From positions 1 through 22,172 of the forward strand of contig DANA01000023.1 in NCBI GenBank assembly GCA_002508495.1: a stretch of 22,172 bases of DNA, read 5' to 3'. A program made the translations under genes and the position numbers. Each line of letters opens with the position of its first letter. The stretch's first letter is position 1. This document shows, piece after piece, positions 14,456 through 22,172 of the stretch. Source of the DNA: Methanoregula sp. UBA276. GTDB taxonomy: Archaea > Halobacteriota > Methanomicrobia > Methanomicrobiales > Methanospirillaceae. The notes below the pieces were generated by a model. It worked only from the letters and a program-made list of their open reading frames with translations. It was not told where the DNA came from and searched no databases.

Positions 14456-17320
14456 GTGATCTCGATACTCTACGTGGACGATGAGCCCGACCTGCTGGAT
14501 ATCGCCAAACTCTTTTTAGAGAAGACTGCGGACATCCATGTTGCTACCTTCACCTCGGCACAAGATGCTCTCGCCGCCCCGGCGTTCGCGTCGTATGATG
14601 CAATCATCTCCGACTACCAGATGCCCGGCATGGATGGGATCGCCTTCCTAAAGGTTGTCCGGGAACGATATGGCTCGATCCCGTTCATTCTCTTCACCGG
14701 GCGGGGACGTGAAGAGATCGTTATCGAAGCCATCAACAACGGTGCGGACTTCTATCTCCAGAAAGGTGGCGAAGTCATGGCACAGTATGCCGAACTCGCC
14801 CACAAGATCCGCCAGGCAGTAAGTCGCCGGCAGGCAGAGATCGCGCTCATCGAATCCGAGAAACGCCTGGCCGACATCATCGATTTCCTTCCCGATGCAA
14901 CCTTTGCCATCGACCGTGACGGGACGGTCATCGCATGGAACCGGGCCATCGAGGATATGACCGGCATACCGGCAACGGAGATGATAGGGAAAGGCAACTT
15001 TGAATATGCCCTTCCGTTCTACGGGATCCGGCGCCCGATTCTCATCGACCATCTTTTTTTGGCCGACGAAGAGATCGCGAAGCATTACAGCGCGATATTG
15101 CGGCAGGGGTCGTCCATCACTGCCGAGACGAGCCTGCCGCACCCGAAAGGTATGCGGATTACGGTCCTTGCCAAGGCAAGTCCGCTCTACAACCAGGAGG
15201 GCGAACTGACCGGCGCGATCGAGTCGATCCGGGATATCACCGAACGCAAGAAAGCAGACGACGAGCTCCGTGCAGCGTACGAGCAGATCTCGGCAAGCGA
15301 GGAGGAGCTTCGTGAACAGTTCGATGTTCTTGCAGAAAGTGAAAAGAGTGTCAAGGAGAATGCTGCCCGGCTTGAGTTCATGCTCGGTTTTTACGAGCGG
15401 TCTGGCGAGGATCAGAAGGTCCTCATGGATTTTGCCGTAGAGGGTGCCGGGATCGTCACGGACAGCCCGCTTGGCTATCTTGCGTTCCTCAACGAAGACG
15501 AGAGCGAGCTTGCGATGTACGCGTGGACGAAGGCGGCGATGGAAGAATGCTCGATACGCGACAAGCCCATTGTTTACAAGACCCGGGAAACGGGTCTGTG
15601 GGGCGAGGTGGTACGGCAGCGCCGCCCGGTCATCACCAACGATTATGCAGCGCCCGGCCTCTTGAAAAAAGGATACCCAAAAGGCCATCCGGTCATTGTG
15701 CGGCACATGAACATCCCCGTTATCGATGACGGCCACATTGTCATGGTAGCCGGGGTCGCGAACAAGCCCCACGATTATACAGAAGATGACGCCCGGCAGC
15801 TGAGCCTTTTAATGCATGGTCTCTGGCAGGTGCTCAAACAACAGAAGATCAAAGGGGACCTTGCAGAGAGCGAGGAGAATTACCGGAGCGTTGTGCAGTT
15901 CTCGCCATCCGGGATGCATTTCTACGAGCTGCTGCCAGATGGCGACCTTATCTTCACCGGCTCGAATCCCGCTGCTGATCGCATCCTGAATACCGATCAC
16001 AACCAGCTTATCGGAAAGAAGATCGAAGATGCGTTCCCTGAACTTGCCAAAACGGAGATCCCGGACCAGTACCGGAAGGTGGCGGCGGAGGGGGGTGTCT
16101 GGCACCAGGACCAGTTATTCTATGAATATGGAACCCTCCGCCATGCCTATGCAGTCCAGGCATTCCGGATACGACCGGGTATCATGGTCGCAGCGTTTTC
16201 CGATATCACCGACCGCATGCGAACAGAAGAGGCACTCCGGCTGAAGACCGAGGAGCTGGACCGGTTTTTCAATGCAAGCCTCGACCTCTTCTGCATTGCG
16301 GATACCAACGGGTACTTCCGGCGCCTGAACCCCGAGTGGGAGCGGGCGCTCGGGTACACGCGTGCTGACCTCGAAGGGCACCAATTCCTTGACTTTGTCC
16401 ACCCGGATGACCTGCAGGCAACGCTCGATGCCGTCTCGCAATTGAAGGACCAGGAGCAGATCCTCAACTTCACCAACCGGTACCGTCATAGCGACGGCAC
16501 GTACCGGTGGATCGAGTGGCGTTCACATCCCGTCGGGGAGCTCATATTTGCTGCAGCCCGGGACGTAACTCACCACCGCGAGACCGAGGATGCCCTGCGG
16601 GAGAGCGAGGAGCGGTATCGTTCCATCTTCGAGAACATCCAGGACGTGTACTACCGCAGTGACCAGGACGGGAACCTCGTCATGGTAAGCCCGAGCGTCC
16701 TGCCGTTGCTCGGGTATGACTCGGTTGATGAACTGCTGGGAAAGAACATCGCATTCCAGATCCTGCACCGCCCACAGGAGCGCGCAGCGCTTCTTGAAAC
16801 GCTTGCCCGTGATGGATCGGTGAAGAATTATGATGTGGTGCTCCGGTGCCGTGACGGTTCGCAGGTCACGGTCAGCACGAGCAGCCACTTTTTTTATGAC
16901 CCTGCCGGAAAACCAGCCGGGGTTGAAGGGATCTTCCACGATGTGACTGCCGTGCGCAAGGCAGCGCAGCAGCTCCAGCTGCTTGCCGGGCTCCTTGAAA
17001 TATCCCCTGCATCCATCACGGTTCATTCTGACGATGGAACATTTTTGTATGCCAACGAACGGACGTTTGAACTCCACGGGTACACAAAAGAGGAGTTCAT
17101 GGCGCTCAACCTCCATCAGCTTGATGTGCCCGAGAGTGAGGAGCACATTGCCGAGAGGATCGAACAACTCCAGAGCAAAGGCGAGGTCTCATTCGATGTC
17201 GAGCATTTCAGAAAGGACGGTACACGGATCCCGCTTCATATTGTTATCCGGAAGATTCGCTGGGACCCGCACGATGCCATCATGAGCGTGGCAACCGAAA
17301 TTTCCAAAAACCCGGTGTAG
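14456..17320 (+). CDS. Receiver-PAS-GAF-PAS protein without a kinase domain
   Basis: The 954-residue cytoplasmic protein starts at GTG 14456, set by AGGA at 14447-14450 with five-base spacing and by receiver homology beginning at once (ILYVDDEPD). Domains in order: receiver 1-120 with D53 in ISDYQMPGMDG; PAS about 135-262; coiled coil 263-305; GAF about 306-462 (TDSPLGYLAFLNEDESEL, GVANKPHDYTEDD); PAS about 471-590; PAS about 600-710; PAS about 717-835; PAS about 842-950. No H-box or ATPase domain follows; the protein ends four residues after the last PAS core. It may act as a signal-integrating response regulator for kinases nearby, or it may have lost a kinase. Its receiver is almost identical over 30 residues to that of the kinase at 9424. 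Confidence 0.9.
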   Translation: MISILYVDDEPDLLDIAKLFLEKTADIHVATFTSAQDALAAPAFASYDAIISDYQMPGMDGIAFLKVVRERYGSIPFILFTGRGREEIVIEAINNGADFYLQKGGEVMAQYAELAHKIRQAVSRRQAEIALIESEKRLADIIDFLPDATFAIDRDGTVIAWNRAIEDMTGIPATEMIGKGNFEYALPFYGIRRPILIDHLFLADEEIAKHYSAILRQGSSITAETSLPHPKGMRITVLAKASPLYNQEGELTGAIESIRDITERKKADDELRAAYEQISASEEELREQFDVLAESEKSVKENAARLEFMLGFYERSGEDQKVLMDFAVEGAGIVTDSPLGYLAFLNEDESELAMYAWTKAAMEECSIRDKPIVYKTRETGLWGEVVRQRRPVITNDYAAPGLLKKGYPKGHPVIVRHMNIPVIDDGHIVMVAGVANKPHDYTEDDARQLSLLMHGLWQVLKQQKIKGDLAESEENYRSVVQFSPSGMHFYELLPDGDLIFTGSNPAADRILNTDHNQLIGKKIEDAFPELAKTEIPDQYRKVAAEGGVWHQDQLFYEYGTLRHAYAVQAFRIRPGIMVAAFSDITDRMRTEEALRLKTEELDRFFNASLDLFCIADTNGYFRRLNPEWERALGYTRADLEGHQFLDFVHPDDLQATLDAVSQLKDQEQILNFTNRYRHSDGTYRWIEWRSHPVGELIFAAARDVTHHRETEDALRESEERYRSIFENIQDVYYRSDQDGNLVMVSPSVLPLLGYDSVDELLGKNIAFQILHRPQERAALLETLARDGSVKNYDVVLRCRDGSQVTVSTSSHFFYDPAGKPAGVEGIFHDVTAVRKAAQQLQLLAGLLEISPASITVHSDDGTFLYANERTFELHGYTKEEFMALNLHQLDVPESEEHIAERIEQLQSKGEVSFDVEHFRKDGTRIPLHIVIRKIRWDPHDAIMSVATEISKNPV

Positions 17321-17483
17321 GGATCACGCTCCTTTGCCCGTGATGCGCCCTGCAGGTATGTCGTGGGTAACCCCCAGAATTCCATCGAGCTGATGAGGTC
17401 ATGCGGGACGATCGTCGTGGCATTGTTCAATCGGATTTCACGCAACGGAAGATTGGCTGCAGAGGTCTCTGTGTGGGGATAAA

Positions 17484-17494
17484 CTTACTTATAG
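17484..17494 (+). promoter_or_regulatory. TATA box of the alcohol dehydrogenase operon
   Basis: CTTACTTATAG lies about 57-67 bases before the ATG at 17551, allowing a leader of about 35 bases that carries the GGAG ribosome-binding site. It is the only clear promoter-like element in the 230 bases between 17321 and 17550. Confidence 0.5.
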
Positions 17495-17550
17495 CAGGAG
17501 TGGGCATTCACCATCATAGCGTCTGGATGGCGTAAAAAGGGGAGAGGAGA

Positions 17551-18705
17551 ATGACTGCAGCAGTACGCGAGTTACGCAAGTTTGTTGCACCGGAATGTAT
17601 CATCGGGACCGGTGCCCGCCTGCTTGCCGGGCGGTACGCAAAAAACTACCATGCACAGCACGTTTTTGTGGTCACCGGGCCGCACGTGAAGCGTGCCGGC
17701 TGGGTGAAGGATGTGACGGACAGCCTTGAGGCAGAGAGTATTGCGTACACCGTCTTCTCCAAAGTCTCCCCCAACCCCCGCGACCATGAGGTGATGGAGG
17801 GGGCCGCCTTGTTCGAGGAGGCCGGGTGCGATGCCATCGTCGCCATTGGTGGTGGGAGCCCGATCGACTGCGCAAAGGGCATCGCGATCGTGGTCTCCAA
17901 TAAAAAACACGTCCTGGAGTTCGAGGGCGTGGACAATGTCCCGGTCCCGCCTCCCCCCATGATCTGCATCCCGACCACCGCGGGAACCGGCGCTGACGTC
18001 TCCCAGTTTGCGATCATCAACGACACGACGCGGCGGGTGAAGATCGCCATCGTCAGCAAGATGATCGTCCCGGATATCGCCCTTGTCGATCCTCTCCCGC
18101 TCACGACCCTCCCGCCCGAACTTACTGCCCACACCGGTATGGACGCCATCACCCACAGCGTGGAAGCCTATGTCTCGAACGCCAGTTCGCCAATAACGGA
18201 TATCCATGCGCTGGAATCCATCCGCCTGATGAACGCCCATCTCCCGCTGGCTTGTGCGACACCGGAGTCGGTTGAAGAGCGGTACCAGACCATGCTCGGG
18301 AGCCTCTTTGCCGGGCTGGCGTTCTCGAACGCGAGCCTTGGGGCTGTCCATGCCATGGCCCACAGCCTGGGCGGGTACTCGGATCTCCCCCACGGGGAAT
18401 GCAACGCTCTGTTGCTCGAGCACGTGGCTGAGTTCAACTATGACGCGTGCCCCGAGCGATATGACACGATCACTGCCCTCCTCATGCCACCGGGATCCCG
18501 GAAGACCGGAAGAGATGCACTCATCCATGCACTCAGAACATTCCGCGAATCGCTGGGCATCACGGACCGGCTCTCTGATCTGGGCGTGAAGAGAGAGGAT
18601 CTCCCCATGCTTGCACGGAAGGCGATCCGCGATCCCTGCCTTGCAACCAATCCCCGGAAGATGGCCGTAGAGGATATTGAACGGGTCTATGAACGAGCAC
18701 TCTGA
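17551..18705 (+). CDS. Iron-containing alcohol dehydrogenase family protein
   Basis: The 384-residue product is a full-length group III (iron-dependent) alcohol dehydrogenase. The nucleotide-binding G100-G-G-S-P-I-D106 is present, as are TTAGTGADVS and the metal ligands D198 and H202 (GMDAITH), H267 (GAVHAMAH) and H281 (DLPHGE). The 14-residue spacing of the last two is typical of the family. It should reversibly oxidise an alcohol with NAD(P); the substrate cannot be told from sequence. A strong GGAG/GAGG ribosome-binding site lies six to twelve bases before the ATG, and a TATA box further up. The last 17 bases overlap the start of the next gene, so the pair is translationally coupled. Confidence 0.9.
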   Translation: MTAAVRELRKFVAPECIIGTGARLLAGRYAKNYHAQHVFVVTGPHVKRAGWVKDVTDSLEAESIAYTVFSKVSPNPRDHEVMEGAALFEEAGCDAIVAIGGGSPIDCAKGIAIVVSNKKHVLEFEGVDNVPVPPPPMICIPTTAGTGADVSQFAIINDTTRRVKIAIVSKMIVPDIALVDPLPLTTLPPELTAHTGMDAITHSVEAYVSNASSPITDIHALESIRLMNAHLPLACATPESVEERYQTMLGSLFAGLAFSNASLGAVHAMAHSLGGYSDLPHGECNALLLEHVAEFNYDACPERYDTITALLMPPGSRKTGRDALIHALRTFRESLGITDRLSDLGVKREDLPMLARKAIRDPCLATNPRKMAVEDIERVYERAL

Positions 18706-20320
18706 CGAACAGCCCGACTGGGAAGCCCAGCGGAACCGGATCATCGGTCTTGGCGAAACTTCGTTTCGGAAAAGTTACTTCCCTGAGCTCCAGCAGCGCA
18801 TCCGGGACCTGGAGAAGAAGAACCGCGAGCTTGCGCAGGCGTATGCCAACCAGACGGCAATCGAAGAAGAGCTTCGCCAGCAGGTTGACGAAACCCTGAA
18901 AACGGAGCGGGACCTGCGGGAGAGCGAGGAATTTTTGTCGGGCATTGTCGAGAACCTGCCACTCATGATCTTTGTCAAGAGTGCGTCCGATCTCCGGTTC
19001 GTCCGCTTCAACAAGGCCGGTGAAGACCTTCTCGGGTACGAGCGCAGCAGTCTCATCGGGAAAAACGATCACGACTTCTTTCCGCGGGATCAGGCAGACT
19101 TTTTCACCAGGAAGGACCGGCAGGTTCTTGCAGATAAGGTGGCAGTCGACATCCCCGAAGAGACGATAACAACGCGGGTACTCGGCGAGCGGATCATCCA
19201 CACGCGGAAAATCCCCATTGTCAGCGATTCGGGTGAGCCCCGGTACCTACTCGGGATCTCAGAAGACATAACCGATCGGAAGAAGAGCGAGACGGCGCTG
19301 CGGGACAGTGAGGAGCGATATCGCACTCTTGTTGATATCACCGAGACCGGCTATCTTGTTGTCGATATGAAGGGTTTTGTGATCGATGCAAACGAGGTCT
19401 ATATCCAGCTGACCGGAAGGAATTCGTTGGATGACCTGGTCGGGAGACCGGTGAGTGAGTGGACGGCCCCCCACGATCAGGAACGGAACAGACGGGCTAT
19501 AGAAGCGTGTCTTTCAACCGGCTATGTCCGGGGTCTCGAGATCGATTACATCCACCCGGATGGCACGCTCCAGCCGGTTGAGATCAATGCCACGGTTTTC
19601 CACAGCGAATCCGGGGATGTTGTCCTGACCCTCTGCCGCGATATATCCGAACGGCAAAGAACCCATGTCGCCCTCCAGCAGGCGCGCAACAAGCTTACGC
19701 TGCTGAATGCCGTTACGTTCCAGGATATCCAGACTGCCGCGTTCTCCCTAGCCGCGTACCAGGAACTTGCAAAGAATGCCGCTGTCGATCCTAAGATCCA
19801 AAAATACCTGGACAAGCAGCAGGTATTCTTGAAAAAAATCGTCGACACGCTGGAGTTTGCCCGGAATTACCAGGATATGGGCATCCACCCGCCCCGGTGG
19901 CAGAACGTCCGGCAGGTCTTCCTCTTTGCCATCTCGCACCTGGACTTTTTGAATATCCGGCAGGACCTCCATATCGACACCCTCGAGGTATTCGCCGATC
20001 CCCTGCTCGAAAAGGCGCTTGCCAATATCATGCACAACGTCATCAGCCATGGCGTCCATGCAACTGCTGTACGGCTCGCGTATACTGAAAGTAATGAAGG
20101 CCTTCGCCTCACGATCGAGGACAACGGTGTCGGGATACCGACCGAGGAGAAGAACATGATCTTCGACCGGGGATACGGTAAATGCAGCGGCCTTGGGCTC
20201 TTCCTGGTGCGCGAAGTTCTCTCGATCACCGGGATGACCATCAGCGAGAACGGGACGCCCGGGCAGGGAACGCGCTTTGTCATCACCATTCCCCACGGGG
20301 TGTACCGTTTCGGGCCCTGA
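18689..20320 (+). CDS. PAS-PAS protein with kinase-like core lacking the phospho-His
   Basis: The 543-residue cytoplasmic protein has a coiled coil (about 30-80), PAS 1 (about 79-200, ending DITDRKKSE), PAS 2 (about 208-328, ending DISERQRTH) and a histidine-kinase-like core. Where the other kinases of this window have TRHDI, this one reads VTFQDIQ, so the phospho-acceptor His is Gln (Q345). The ATPase part looks intact: N446 and N450 in the N-box, EDNGVGIP (D478) in G1, and GLGLFLVREVL in G2. It may bind ATP and signal by conformation, modulate another kinase, or use a different residue. ATG 18689 lies 17 bases inside the dehydrogenase gene; a TTG at 18677 is an alternative. The tight overlap suggests that the sensor and the dehydrogenase are co-produced. 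Confidence 0.85.
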   Translation: MNEHSDEQPDWEAQRNRIIGLGETSFRKSYFPELQQRIRDLEKKNRELAQAYANQTAIEEELRQQVDETLKTERDLRESEEFLSGIVENLPLMIFVKSASDLRFVRFNKAGEDLLGYERSSLIGKNDHDFFPRDQADFFTRKDRQVLADKVAVDIPEETITTRVLGERIIHTRKIPIVSDSGEPRYLLGISEDITDRKKSETALRDSEERYRTLVDITETGYLVVDMKGFVIDANEVYIQLTGRNSLDDLVGRPVSEWTAPHDQERNRRAIEACLSTGYVRGLEIDYIHPDGTLQPVEINATVFHSESGDVVLTLCRDISERQRTHVALQQARNKLTLLNAVTFQDIQTAAFSLAAYQELAKNAAVDPKIQKYLDKQQVFLKKIVDTLEFARNYQDMGIHPPRWQNVRQVFLFAISHLDFLNIRQDLHIDTLEVFADPLLEKALANIMHNVISHGVHATAVRLAYTESNEGLRLTIEDNGVGIPTEEKNMIFDRGYGKCSGLGLFLVREVLSITGMTISENGTPGQGTRFVITIPHGVYRFGP

Positions 20321-20350
20321 ACCGGGCCGTTGATGACGCTCTCCCGACAG

Positions 20351-20360
20351 CATATTATAC
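20351..20360 (+). promoter_or_regulatory. TATA box of the PEGA surface-protein gene
   Basis: CATATTATAC ends 22 bases before the ATG at 20383. With archaeal spacing, transcription would begin at or within a few bases of the start codon, giving a leaderless mRNA. Confidence 0.6.
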
Positions 20361-20382
20361 CGTGAGTTATTCACCTTAACGT

Positions 20383-21483
20383 ATGGTGCACAACAAAATC
20401 GCGAAATCCCGGCCTGCTTTGGTCTTACTCCTCCTCCTGCTCCTCATCCCCGGCGCCCTTGCCTTCACCGTATCACCGGTTGTCATCACCCCTGCCGGAG
20501 TTATCAACCCGAATGACGAAGTCACGGCATCCGCAACGGTGTATGCAGCATATGGTACTGCATTCCCGTCATATGATGATATCCAGTTCGTAACGGAACT
20601 GGACGATGCAGTCTGGTCGTACACGATCCTCGTCAACGGGATCGAGAATGTCCGGCCCGCTGACCGGGGAAAGATCTTCACCATCAGCGGGTTTGAGCTG
20701 AATTACCAGAACCGGGATGAAGTCAATGTTGATGTTATCCTGACCGGCCGGGTGCCGGCAACCGCACCCCTGGGATCGGATCTGATGGTGCTGAAGGTAC
20801 AGGAACTGGATGCACGGAGTAACGTGCTCCAAAACTCGGTTGTCCGGTTCGATCACCTGATCGGCCAGCCGACACCGACCCCCACGCCAGCGTATGGCAC
20901 CATCCGGGTTACTTCGGAACCGGCCGGTGCAACGGTCTTTCTCGATAATGCGATCAAGGGCATCACACCAATGTCGCTCGAAGCCGTACCCAACGGGGAG
21001 CACACGGTTCTTGTACGGCTTGACGGGTACTATGATCACTCCCGCACGGTTACCGTTACCGGTGACACGCGGGATTTTGGCGCCAGCCTTGAGCCGGTTA
21101 CCGCACCTGGGTCCGTACAGACAACCACTGCCGGCGTCACATGTCAGCCCGGCGTGACCGCAACCGTAAACGAGCCTGCCCGGACCGGGACGCTCTCGGT
21201 TACCACAAACCCCCCCGGCGCTTTGGTCTACATCGATGATGAGATGAAGGGAATAACGCCGGCTATTATCCCCGGCCTCTCCCCCGGATCCCACGCGATC
21301 CACCTGATGATGGAAGGATACGAGGACTTCCGGACCTCAACCGAGATTACGGCCGGGACCACGTCCGAGTTCGTGACCGGGCTCTCTCCCCGGAAGCAGC
21401 TGCCCGGCTTTACCCTTGCGGGGGCACTCCTTGCGGTCGGTCTTGCCGCAGGGCTGCTGCACGGGCGGATACGCAGGGAGTAA
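20383..21483 (+). CDS. Secreted PEGA-domain protein with PGF-CTERM sorting tail
   Basis: The 366-residue product has a signal peptide (basic start, Leu-rich core 12-22, cleavage likely after A27). An all-beta N-terminal domain of unknown type (about 28-160) and a TPTPTP linker follow. Then come two PEGA repeats: about 171-238 (EPAGATVFLDN...KGITP...LDGYYD) and about 267-337 (NPPGALVYIDDEMKGITP...MEGYED). PEGA domains are common surface-layer modules. The last 28 residues (from Q339) have P341-G342-F343, a hydrophobic helix and the basic end GRIRRE, the layout of a PGF-CTERM signal cut by archaeosortase A with lipid attachment. The frameshifted archaeosortase at 8014 is the obvious candidate enzyme. 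The canonical fourth residue Gly of PGFG is Thr here. Confidence 0.85.
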   Translation: MVHNKIAKSRPALVLLLLLLLIPGALAFTVSPVVITPAGVINPNDEVTASATVYAAYGTAFPSYDDIQFVTELDDAVWSYTILVNGIENVRPADRGKIFTISGFELNYQNRDEVNVDVILTGRVPATAPLGSDLMVLKVQELDARSNVLQNSVVRFDHLIGQPTPTPTPAYGTIRVTSEPAGATVFLDNAIKGITPMSLEAVPNGEHTVLVRLDGYYDHSRTVTVTGDTRDFGASLEPVTAPGSVQTTTAGVTCQPGVTATVNEPARTGTLSVTTNPPGALVYIDDEMKGITPAIIPGLSPGSHAIHLMMEGYEDFRTSTEITAGTTSEFVTGLSPRKQLPGFTLAGALLAVGLAAGLLHGRIRRE

Positions 21484-21678
21484 GGGGATATACAGGGTAG
21501 ATCTTAAAACAGACGGTTTTTTTGGGAAATGCGGGACAGTCAACCAGCAGTATGGATGGCGATCCTGCGATTACCCTCATCCCGTTCCCTCCGTTCACGT
21601 GCCTGGAACTGCCCCCGGAATTCTTCCCGCCATTATCCGCGTGATAAACGAACCGCTTCTTTTCACCACCTGCCCCGG

Positions 21679-21690
21679 TATTTTATGTAT
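21679..21690 (+). promoter_or_regulatory. TATA box of the small helical protein gene
   Basis: TATTTTATGTAT lies 41-53 bases before the ATG at 21732 in the otherwise featureless 248-base gap. An AGGA at 21713-21716 follows within the predicted leader. Confidence 0.5.
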
Positions 21691-21731
21691 CTGGACAACG
21701 GAACTCAATAGCAGGAAATTGCGTGATTACC

Positions 21732-22037
21732 ATGCCGGAAAAAAACGGACATTTTGAAAAGGGCGTCTGGATTGAAGAACCCCCAGCAGGAAACGCGGCA
21801 CCGGATCAAAGCAGCGGGCAGATCGATGTCCGGCTCGCCTCTGCAACAAAAGCAGTTCTCTCTGCCATGGACGAGCTTGCCCGGGCAACCCACGATCTTG
21901 TGACTACCGAAGAAGGCAAGAAGCATATCGAGAAGACCATGAAGGATACCACCGCAAATGTCCAGAAGTCCTTTGACGATATCATCAGCCGCGCAAAGGC
22001 CGAGATGGACAAGGCGGTCAGCAAGGCCAAGAAGTAA
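21732..22037 (+). CDS. Small charged helical protein, unknown function
   Basis: The 101-residue soluble protein starts MPEKNGHFEKGVWIEE. After a Pro/Gly-containing segment it becomes one long amphipathic helix (about 35-101) rich in Lys, Asp, Glu and Ala (EGKKHIEKTMKDTT, ending KAVSKAKK), probably forming a coiled coil. I do not recognise a named family; phasin-like or structural proteins have similar composition. The start is ambiguous: AGGA at 21713-21716 is well spaced for the in-frame GTG at 21723, but the ATG three codons on fits better as a normal N-terminus. Confidence 0.75.
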   Translation: MPEKNGHFEKGVWIEEPPAGNAAPDQSSGQIDVRLASATKAVLSAMDELARATHDLVTTEEGKKHIEKTMKDTTANVQKSFDDIISRAKAEMDKAVSKAKK

Positions 22038-22070
22038 GTGCGGCGGCCGGTGGGCCCGCCCTTTCAAACA

Positions 22071-22096
22071 TCTCTTCTTTTGATTTTTTTCTTTTA
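22071..22096 (+). terminator. T-rich terminator
   Basis: A run of T-rich sequence including T7 and T4 tracts begins 33 bases after the stop at 22037. Archaeal RNA polymerase ends transcription at such T-tracts without needing a hairpin, although a GC-rich inverted segment (22040-22063) precedes it. It lies between two convergent genes. Confidence 0.5.
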
Positions 22097-22115
22097 CCCG
22101 CGATGACTTGGATCG

Positions 22116-22172
22116 TCATTCCCGGATCATGGTCAGGACCATCTTGAACCGCTGCTTTGCCTGCACGCTGTG
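22116..22172 (-). CDS. C-terminal end of an unidentified protein (runs off right edge)
   Basis: The minus strand from the right edge stays open for 18 codons and ends at a TGA (22116-22118). The residues are HSVQAKQRFKMVLTMIRE, a basic amphipathic helix. The fragment is too short to name. It is supported mainly by its position after the T-rich terminator and by its plausible composition. Confidence 0.4.
   Translation of the reverse strand, partial: HSVQAKQRFKMVLTMIRE

Noticed and set aside
17321..17480. In-frame open stretch after the TAG stop of the receiver-PAS-GAF gene, possible readthrough or pyrrolysine
   Set aside because: The translated tail has no kinase motif or recognisable domain, the following TATA box suits the next gene, and nothing in the window points to pyrrolysine use.
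17572..18744. Minus-strand open frame of 390 codons opposite the alcohol dehydrogenase
   Set aside because: Same GC-driven antisense effect; the plus-strand product has all catalytic residues of the family.

Overview
The window looks like a chromosomal segment of a methanogenic archaeon, most likely order Methanomicrobiales (Methanoregula/Methanosphaerula-like). I infer this from archaeal TATA-box promoters, several starts with little or no leader, long multi-PAS sensory proteins with the archaeal RHD-type H-box, an Isf-type iron-sulfur flavoprotein, lipoproteins with Thr/Pro-rich stalks, and an archaeosortase with a PGF-CTERM substrate. No search was run, so the genus is a guess. I saw no tRNA, rRNA, CRISPR array, IS element or phage gene.

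Layout. 1-268 (minus): start of a lipoprotein that leaves the window. 269-886: divergent intergenic region with operator-like repeats. 887-1840: two-cluster ferredoxin-like protein. 1841-2588: gene-free, rich in GC hairpins. 2589-4361: rubredoxin domain fused to a pyruvate-oxidase-like TPP enzyme. 4500-5648: PAS histidine kinase. 5726-6601: iron-sulfur flavoprotein, convergent with a small membrane protein (6611-6967, minus). 7175-7996 and 8014-8797: a transglutaminase-like lipoprotein followed 17 bases later by an archaeosortase whose frame is broken by one base at its catalytic cysteine. 8829-9224 (minus): YkgJ-type cysteine-cluster protein. 9424-14325: receiver, ten PAS domains and a histidine kinase. 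14456-17320: receiver-PAS-GAF-four-PAS protein with no kinase. 17551-18705 and 18689-20320: iron-type alcohol dehydrogenase overlapping a PAS/PAS/ATPase protein whose phospho-accepting His is replaced by Gln. 20383-21483: secreted PEGA protein with a PGF-CTERM sorting tail. 21732-22037: small helical protein. 22116-22172 (minus): C-terminal end of another gene.

How the genes may work together. Two themes stand out. One is signalling: four PAS proteins, two with near-identical N-terminal receivers, one without a kinase and one with a kinase fold but no phospho-His, suggest a branched local phosphorelay. The other is the cell surface: lipoproteins, a transglutaminase-like protein, an archaeosortase and a matching C-terminal sorting signal lie in one neighbourhood. 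Redox enzymes (ferredoxin, rubredoxin-TPP enzyme, Fe-S flavoprotein, Fe-ADH) sit between the sensors, so redox or carbon status is a plausible but unproven input.
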